Shown one piece after another: positions 57,000 to 64,000 of a stretch of DNA of 64,000 nucleotides. Every line of letters begins with the position of its first letter. Position 1 is the stretch's first letter. The notes below the pieces were generated by a model that did no database searches, was not told the origin of the DNA, and worked only from the letters and a program-made list of their open reading frames with translations. A program made the position numbers and the translations under genes. This DNA is from Lucinisca nassula (Eukaryota; Mollusca; Bivalvia; Lucinida; Lucinidae), in contig OY757011.1 of NCBI GenBank assembly GCA_963580285.1, positions 103,198,316-103,262,315 on the forward strand. The letters run 5' to 3'.

Positions 57000-57094
57000 A
57001 CGAAAACATGCCTATACAAATACATTATCAACTCTACTGTCGAAAAAATGAAACTTTTAAGATGAAAAATTGGGATATTTTTCTTATTTCTGCT
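57000..57094 (+). mobile_element. Family A MITE, left part (host of copy 2)
   Basis: 'ttacgaaaacatgcctatac' to 'cttatttctgct', one complete outer arm. The matching other end, in reverse, is at 62899-62945. Confidence 0.78.
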
Positions 57095-57733
57095 CAGTCC
57101 TTCACTTTCCACAATGTAAACATTAGCACCAGCCCTCAGAGTTCATATCAGATTACTATGGCAATAAATTCCCTGCTTCTCTTAACAATTCATGAATTAA
57201 CTTTAACAATTTCTACTCTTATCAGCTCCAGATGTTTATCATCACTCTTAGCATTACAGAGTCCAGAGGTACATCTGAAATCTTAGTTCCATTTTAAATC
57301 CAATATTTTCTAATACAACAATTTTATAAAAGTTGCAGACATATTAAACTGCAAGGTATACATATGTCAGTAATTTTTGGCATGTAGATAATATTGATAA
57401 GACGTATCCAACTTGTCTAATGCGTGATTTCTTCATACTAATAGCCTCCCCGAGGCAAAATTTTCACCACCTGATTACAGATGCATTATTTTCAAACATT
57501 CGGAATTATTTGATAGTTTTTGGCATGCAGATGTATATTGACAAGATCTGATCAGTCGTATTGTATAAGTCCATAATCGGTGAAATTTTGCCTCAGCGAG
57601 GCTATTGAAAAAGAAATTTGTCATTAAACGACATGACTCATTAGACCTTGTCAATATACATTTCCATGCCAAAAACTATCACAAAAATTCCTACCATTTG
57701 AAAGAGGACAGCTAAGAACTTAGTCATTTCGGA

Positions 57734-57891
57734 GTGAGTGTTTGAGTTTTACATCCCACCAACAGCTAAGGTCATACGGAGACGGGACCTCGGTTTAAAG
57801 ACGCATCCGAAAGTCTGGAGAAGGCCGGGATTGATCCTGCGATCCCTGGTTTACAAGGCGAGTAGCGTAACCACTACACCACGGAGGCTCC
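57734..57891 (-). mobile_element. T2 SINE inside copy 2
   Basis: Mirror of 25733-25890 with the same TCCGAAATGACTA duplication, in reverse complement. Confidence 0.85.
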
Positions 57892-59918
57892 TAGTCATTT
57901 CGGAACTAAGGTAGACCATGAAAAAGACCTTGCTACTTTATTTAGGATTAAAACAAATAGCAAACTCTTCTGGGGATTGTGAGGTCAAAACTTAAACAAA
58001 ATCAGCCATAGGGCAGCTGAAACTCAGATTTCTTACCATGCACACTTTAAAGTATATAGGCCCTTTCAATAACACAACCCTCCTACTACTGTGCATCTTC
58101 GGGAAGCATCCTTCGGTTTCACCGATTCTCTTGTTTGAACTGTTTGAGGGAGATTTGCCATTAACAAATAGGGAAATTCTCAGTTCACAGGAGGGACATT
58201 CCAAAATCCTGGCATAATTTGGGCAAAAATAACCATCAAAATTGGGGCTTTTCCTTTCTGATGAGGGAGGTGTCAAAGGTATGAATCATGGTCTAAGTGG
58301 CCAAATTTGACCAAATGTCATCATTTGAACAAAATTGGTAGGGCCCTAGTCCCCAATGCCGCATATCAAGTTTCAAGGTCATTGGATGTTTGATTCCTGA
58401 GAAGATATTTAATGGTTTTTAACTAAATGGGAATGACGGCACTCTTGGTCTAGTGACCCAGTTCTTAAAAACAATATTTTGTTTGTTACCCCTCTTCAAG
58501 GAGGCTCTACATGAAATGAGGTTTTAGAGAAGTTGCTGCATTAAAATGATGACTACACAGATGACGATGACAGACTAAGCCGCAGCCCCTCCCCACCGGG
58601 GCTCAGGTGAACTAAAAAATATGCACACCACTGCCCACCCCAATTTTACTATATATATTGAGTAAGAGGGAGCTTCCTGTTTAACCGTTAAACTACCATG
58701 GAAATTCCTTAAAAGGCAACAGTTCTTGGCTCCCAAAAAATGCGGCTTGACTTTTCACGTGAATTATATACAGGGCTTGCACAGATGAAAAGCCCGGGCT
58801 TATTTTCAACGAAAATTAAGAGAGAAAGAAAACGATTTTTCATTACCATCTGCTTGTGATTGTTGCTTTATGGATGATTTGGTCTATCGTTCATGATCGA
58901 CACAAATTTACTATTTACTAAATGGCAAAATGGAATTCATGCAGTTGTCCACGTGATCATCACTGATTTAGGAAAACCAACTTGAAACGTTGCGGTATTT
59001 TTTATCGATGCAACATATGGGTCAGCCCAATCTATAGAGTCCTCGCAGGACTCATGTGCTTGATTGGTGAATATCGAATACCCAGATCAGATGCCGCGGA
59101 ATGTGGCATCTGCTCAGCAGGTTGCACAGGGACTGCACTGTTTGCTTAAGGGTTAAATGAAAAAGTATAAGAATTTCAGGTTGCTCACGTAATGAAAGAA
59201 AAACAATACACGCTGTCACGACTTTCGGAACATTCCATTCATAAAACTGGAAGTCGAGTAAAAATAGCATTTTTGCACTGAGCAAATATGAGTAGCCCAG
59301 ACTTTATAGGTGGTATCCTTATTAGACATACAGCTTAGTCCCATTTCAGATAGACAGTACATTGCTTCTGATCAGGGTTGGCACTGTTTGCAAAAGAGAG
59401 AGGAGAAACTATGACAAACATTGTAGATGCTGATCAGAAGCCATTGATTGATCTACACTGTTTGCAGCTGGAACATGTAATATTTTTTCAGCACAGATTG
59501 TGTTGCATATATGAGGTTAAGCACTCTAAATTCAGAAAGATGAATCGATATACGCGTATACAGAAGGGAAATAATTAAACACATTAACAAATGACAAGTA
59601 CCGGTACATGCAAATAATTTGACGGAAAATGCTACCATATTTTTTTCAGGCAAAAATTTGACTAAATACTTTTCTTATAATGAAGCGTTTTAACTGGTAC
59701 CCATAGCCTACGTGGTAAAGCAGAGAATCTGTTGCTTGCTATAGATGAGTTACGGTTGAATAACTTCGTTGTTTACGCTGCACATGCGCAGTCTTGTGTG
59801 GCAAAAAGTAATCAATGGAGCCCGTGTGTGTACAGTAAACTAAGGAAAAATAAGATTTTTTAAGCATAGTGTTTGTCATTTCATCCTCAACATTCATAGA
59901 CTTTTATACTGCAGTTCA

Positions 59919-60165
59919 GCGGCCAACGCCCATCGGGGCTTGAAGAAATAGATGAGCTGTAACCGACCCGCACATGAGTACTGGTAAACTGGTGCGAGTC
60001 GGACCGTCCATGCTTATAAACCCTATTGCTTTCATTGGGCTGCAGGACTTGAGACGTCTTTCATCTCATTGTCGGGTAAACGTCCCAGAAAAGTGGAAAC
60101 AGAGTCTCCAAAATGACCTTTACATTGTTGATGGGGACGTTAAACCTCAAATCAAAGAAACAAAA
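59919..60165 (+). mobile_element. G-SINE inside copy 2
   Basis: Mirror of 23459-23705. Confidence 0.85.
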
Positions 60166-60509
60166 ACTGCAGTTCACAATCTTTTGAATCAAAACAGTAC
60201 TTAGCAGATACCACAACCGAATTCTACGATTTTACTATTCCATTATACATGTACATCCTATTTGTTGTTTGTTGTATGTTTTAAATGAATGCTTGTTTAA
60301 TTCTCATACCCCGAGTTAGGGGCCCTGAATAAATCTTTGACCTGACTTGACTTGCAAGAAAAAAGAATGAGAAGTTAAGCAAAAACATTTCTGGCAGAAC
60401 TTTGAAAAACCTGAACATGAACGTACCATAGCCAGACTGGATAGCACTTAGAGATTCAGGACAAATCTCATTAGGCAGGGGTGGTTGTGGGGGGATGTAA
60501 AAGTTCGAA

Positions 60510-60732
60510 GGTGTGGCTCTGTATATCAGTCGGTAGAGTGTTTGTACGGTAGACGAGAGGCCCTGGGTTCTCAGAGCTAAAACTGACCGCACATGAGAAC
60601 TGGTAAACCACTATAAACCACATCTTTTTTTTAATTGGCGGCAGGGCTTGAGATGTTATTTATTCTCAATGTGGGTATAGGAAGCAACGCCTCAAAAATG
60701 ACCAAATACATGTAGTGTTAACGGGGACGGTG
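60510..60732 (+). mobile_element. tRNA-headed G-type SINE inside copy 2
   Basis: Mirror of 22892-23114; here the head reads forward, 'tggctctgtatatcagtcgg' then 'ccctgggttctcagagc'. Confidence 0.65.
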
Positions 60733-61025
60733 ATTTGTTTGTTTGTTTTGAGATTTAACGTCCCCGTCAACACAGTATAGGTCATTTTGGAGACGTTGCT
60801 ACCAATTATGTGGGACTTTTACCCGATATTGACATTGAAATGACATCTCAAGCCCTGTCGCCCAATGAACCCAATACGGTTTATAAGCATGGACGGTCCG
60901 TTTTGCCTGGGCTGGCTTAGATCCTCTAATTGGTTTACCAGTACTCGTGTGTGTTGGTTTCAGCTCTGCGTGGAAGCATCATGCAGCCCATCTATTTCTT
61001 CAAGCCTCGATGGGCGGGGGCGCAA
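60733..61025 (-). mobile_element. G-SINE inside copy 2
   Basis: Mirror of 22599-22891. Confidence 0.8.
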
Positions 61026-61141
61026 GGACGGTGTTTTTCAATATTCAAACAACCCTGTTACTGGTGGTAAACGATTGACCTTTATCACCCACAGCCATGT
61101 TGAATCCGCCAGGGTGGTAATCCTTTGATTCATCTTCACTG

Positions 61142-61447
61142 GCTCGCCCCCGCCAAAACGGGGCTTGGAGAAATAGATTGGGCTGCATAGTGCTTCCAAG
61201 CAGAGCTGAAACTGACCACACATGATTACTGGTAAACCGATTAGAAGGACTAAGATTGCCCAGGCAAAGTGATGTGAGTCAGACCGTCAAATGCACATAA
61301 GCCTTTTGGTTCCATTAGGCGGCAGGGCTTGAAATATCATTTCATCTCAATGTCGGGTAAAAGTCCCACCAAACTGGAAGCAAGTCTCCAAAATGACCTA
61401 AATAGTGCTGACGGGGACATTAAACCACAATTCATCCAACCAACCAA
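61142..61447 (+). mobile_element. G-SINE inside copy 2
   Basis: Mirror of 22177-22482, with the same 12-bp duplication. Confidence 0.85.
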
Positions 61448-62063
61448 TCATCTTCACTGTCACATCATTTGTCGTGCGATTAAGACAACATGACGCAACC
61501 AGTCAGTTATTTTGATTATTAATTGTTTTGGGTTTAACGACACATCAACCCCTGTGGGTAATTTTGTCTCGTCTCCCAGAGAAAGGGAGAAAAAACATAT
61601 AGAGGAGATCGTAGGTTAAAGTAAAGGACAGAGGAGAAAGAGGAAAATGAATGGAAGTGTAGAAACAGAAGGAATAAGAACACTCTCCTCTACCCTTACC
61701 TGCTGCAAGTCGGATAGCAGGCCTTACCCAATTGTCAGCCAATATCAGTTGGATGCCACAGTGACGCAAGACATACGTCAACTTTACCTTACGCCCTATT
61801 TCAAATTCAAATAAACTAATAACTACTATCGGATCAGACTGAACAACGGTTGATTTTTGCCACACAAAACTGTGCATGCGCAAAATACGGAATCGTGGGA
61901 TAGCCTCGGGGATAGCATTTCCTAAGCGACCGCTGGCGTCATAAACTCATCTATTATCCGCGTAACTATCACTGACCATCTGACTGCTGCTGACCATGAA
62001 CAAAATCCAAGTACTGGTTGTTTATAGCATCCTTAAGACGTCAGAGCGCAGTCTGGACTGCTC

Positions 62064-62340
62064 GTTTGTTTGTTTGATTTGAGGTTTAACGTCCCCATCA
62101 ACACTCTGTTGGTCATTTAGAGACGTTACTTCCAATTTTATGGAACTTTTACCCAACACCGAGATGAAATGACATCTCAAGCCCTGTCGCACATTGAAAC
62201 CAATAGGGTTTAAGAGCATGGACAGTCCGACTAGCACCGCTTTGCCTGGGCAGGCTTAGATCCTCTGGTCGGTTTCAGCTCTGCTTGGAAGCATCATGCA
62301 GCCCAACTATTTATTCAAGCCCCGTTTGGCGGGGGCGGGT
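62064..62340 (-). mobile_element. G-SINE inside copy 2
   Basis: Mirror of 21284-21560; equivalent to 46609-46910. Confidence 0.82.
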
Positions 62341-62898
62341 GGACTGTGCTTGTGCACTTAGTCAAACAAAATCTACAGATGCCACATAACGTGATGTCTG
62401 ATCAGATCTACAGTGCTTGCTTAAAGTTAATCGAACAGTTCGATTCTCAGTTCAACCTACACTCAGAGACGAGCAATCCACCAGTACTTTCAGTGCTTTG
62501 ATTTTTCTAAAGGGTTAGAATAATTATATAATTCAGCCAGGACACAGCAATCCATATATTTTATTTGTTCCGCTAGGTAAAGACTCAGATCAGCCAGCGC
62601 ATCCACTCTGATCACAGTAATTGCTTTGTGCTAAAACTATGTTTTCACACTGCACGGCTGCACAAGCTGATCTTAGACTTTGCTGTGAACTATAAGATAT
62701 GCTGGAACCTGCACTGTTGAAATTAAATTGCTCCCACCTGGTATTTCTGATTTATGGTTTGCTGCAAGAAAATGGAACATGATACACTTCTTTCCTAAAC
62801 ATAAACAATCAGAACTTATCTCTTGTGGTTTCATCATATAAACACAGAATGTTGACCTTCCAGGTCATGGAAGTTGTGCTGTGGAAAGTGTAGGACTG

Positions 62899-62945
62899 TT
62901 CAAGGGGGTCAGAATTATATATGCATATTTTCGTGAGAATGATTC
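62899..62945 (-). mobile_element. Family A MITE, right part
   Basis: 'ttcaagggggtcagaattat' and 'atattttcgtgag', the complement of the tip region at 31127-31165. Continuation of 57000-57094 beyond the 5.8-kb insertion. Confidence 0.75.
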
Positions 62946-63784
62946 TTAGGCGTAGTTTCTGGTTCTCATTTACTGGGCTCTTTTACAAAAGAAAATGTCA
63001 TTTTTGGGTGCAAACTGTTACACCTGTGTCAAACTTCGACCTTTCAATGAATCTCTTTGCATCAAGTTAATAGTCTGACAAGCAAATACCATTCATCAAA
63101 GTATCCTAAAACTGGATCAAGCAATAAACATTTACTGGTCTCATTGTGGCAAGCACTTTTTCCATTTTTAGATCTGATTGACATTCGAGATGTATTCTGA
63201 TTGGACAGTGCAGGGTCTACTTTGAAATGTACAACAGTTTGTGTTTTGAATTTATTTCTGTGTTGCATTTGACAGACAAGATGTAAGGACATCAGATCAA
63301 AATGAAATGAAGCTCATCAAAGTTTGACACACGTGTAATTGAAATTTCATGCCCTTCTCCAACTGCGGCCCCAATAGGCCTGCTATGTTGTCTTGTGACA
63401 ACTCTTGTTTCAAGATTATTTTATTCTCTAGATACAACAGTTATTTTGATATAATATGATAAATTAATTTAAAGAGAATTACTTCATGGAATGTTTTCAT
63501 TAATTAGCACTAACTTGCAGTCAGTTAAGGAACTACATGCAGGATTATATCTAAGTCAGTGTTGATTCCTTGAATTTGAGATTGTATGTCAAGATGATCC
63601 GTGTTTGTTTGTTCTTATAATTATATCTTTAGCAAGCTGTCAGGATAAAAGGAAATCTTGATTTTGTTTATAAAAATTTCTAGATTGTAATGTCTTGGCA
63701 GGATTGTTTTTGGAAACAAGATTTAGAAAATATCTTCTGCAGGGCTTAGCTGTTTCAAAAGAATTATTTTTACTGTTCTGGGGC
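62946..63784. other. Unassigned AT-rich sequence
   Basis: A 76-residue minus-strand frame (63062-63292) has no recognisable domain. A short stem, 'tgttgtcttgtgacaactcttgttt' type, at about 63386-63412 resembles the closing end of a hairpin element. Confidence 0.35.
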
Positions 63785-63958
63785 TTAACCCTTAATCAAA
63801 CAGTGTAGATCCAGATCAGATGGCTTCTGAAGAACCCATCTGATCAGGATCTACACTGTTTGTCATTCTGTTTGTGAATTTGAATGAAAACATTATATCA
63901 TGTAATCTGATTTGTTGATAGTCAGAAATTGGTGTGACTTATTAAAATATAAAAATTT
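63785..63958. mobile_element. Family B MITE, right tip lost
   Basis: 'ttaacccttaatcaaacagtg' at left; core 'gatggcttctgaagaacccatc' with one arm mutated. The right tip is replaced by a family C tip. Confidence 0.75.
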
Positions 63959-64000
63959 TAACCCATTTTGTACCAGATACCCCAAAACGGGTATTTGGCG
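63959..64000 (+). mobile_element. Family C MITE, start only
   Basis: 'taacccattttgtaccagat' and 'aaaacgggtatttgg' match 37948-37990. The element runs out of the window. Confidence 0.75.

Larger units (their letters stand above)
57095..62898 (-). mobile_element. 5,804-bp TIR element, copy 2
   Basis: Reverse complement of 20726-26529 with the same 19-bp ends. Two differences were spotted from the encoded frames: one near 61073 (Ile/Thr change) and one near 59063 (Arg/His change). It is inserted in a family A MITE. No target duplication is evident (left flank 'tgct', right flank 'ttca'). Contains no recognisable transposase. Confidence 0.87.

Noticed and set aside
20726..62898. Inverted 5.8-kb copies as a pure assembly artefact
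   Set aside because: Not excluded, but the copies end at a defined terminal repeat, have different flanks, and differ at a few bases, which fits transposition better. Long reads would decide.

Overview
This window looks like intergenic or intronic DNA from an invertebrate animal, most likely a bivalve mollusc. The inference rests on repeat types: tRNA-derived SINEs with a GTTAAAC-type tail, AT-rich DNA with many TTAA-flanked MITEs, LINE reverse-transcriptase remains, and elements headed by an AGCTCACC...GGTGAGCT hairpin with tandem-repeat cores. I cannot name a species. I found no protein-coding gene that I would defend. Almost every open reading frame is short and lies inside a repeat. The only recognisable protein homology is to decayed LINE polymerases at 731-945, 3784-5775 and 36870-37490.

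Layout. 1-6.4 kb: MITEs, SINEs and a broken LINE that itself carries a SINE with a clean 13-bp target duplication. 6.4-8.5 kb: a very AT-rich array built on GATATC palindromes, with a higher-order repeat. 8.5-20.7 kb: nested MITEs, two inverted tRNA-type SINEs, and several tandem-repeat elements. 20,726-26,529: a 5,804-bp element with 19-bp terminal inverted repeats. 26.5-57.1 kb: MITEs, SINEs, a LINE 3' end, a Tc1/mariner-like insertion inside a MITE (39.6-41.7 kb), tandem arrays of 161 and about 145 bp (42-45 kb), an older deleted relative of the 5.8-kb element (45.35-47.1 kb), and a head-to-tail chain of hairpin-headed elements (51.3-56.8 kb). 57,095-62,898: a second 5,804-bp copy in opposite orientation. 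62.9-64 kb: more MITEs.

The dominant feature is that inverted pair. Every mirrored open-frame boundary I compared sums to 83,624, so there is no net length difference between the copies, and I noticed only two base differences among the reading frames compared. Each copy stops exactly at the same terminal repeat and the flanks differ. This points to recent movement of a large non-autonomous DNA transposon that carries a stack of older SINE and MITE insertions.

Short names used below. Family A: hairpin MITE with ACGAAAACACGCCTATA tips. Family B: TTAA-flanked MITE with CCCTTATCCTGCTGA tips. Family C: TTAA-flanked MITE with CCCATTTTGTACC tips. G-SINE: about 300-bp SINE ending in GTTAAACCTCAAATCAAACAAAC. 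T1: a second tRNA-derived SINE ending in (CA)n. Family D: element with CGACCCGC ends and a CRE-like MITE is called the CCCAGCAGG family.
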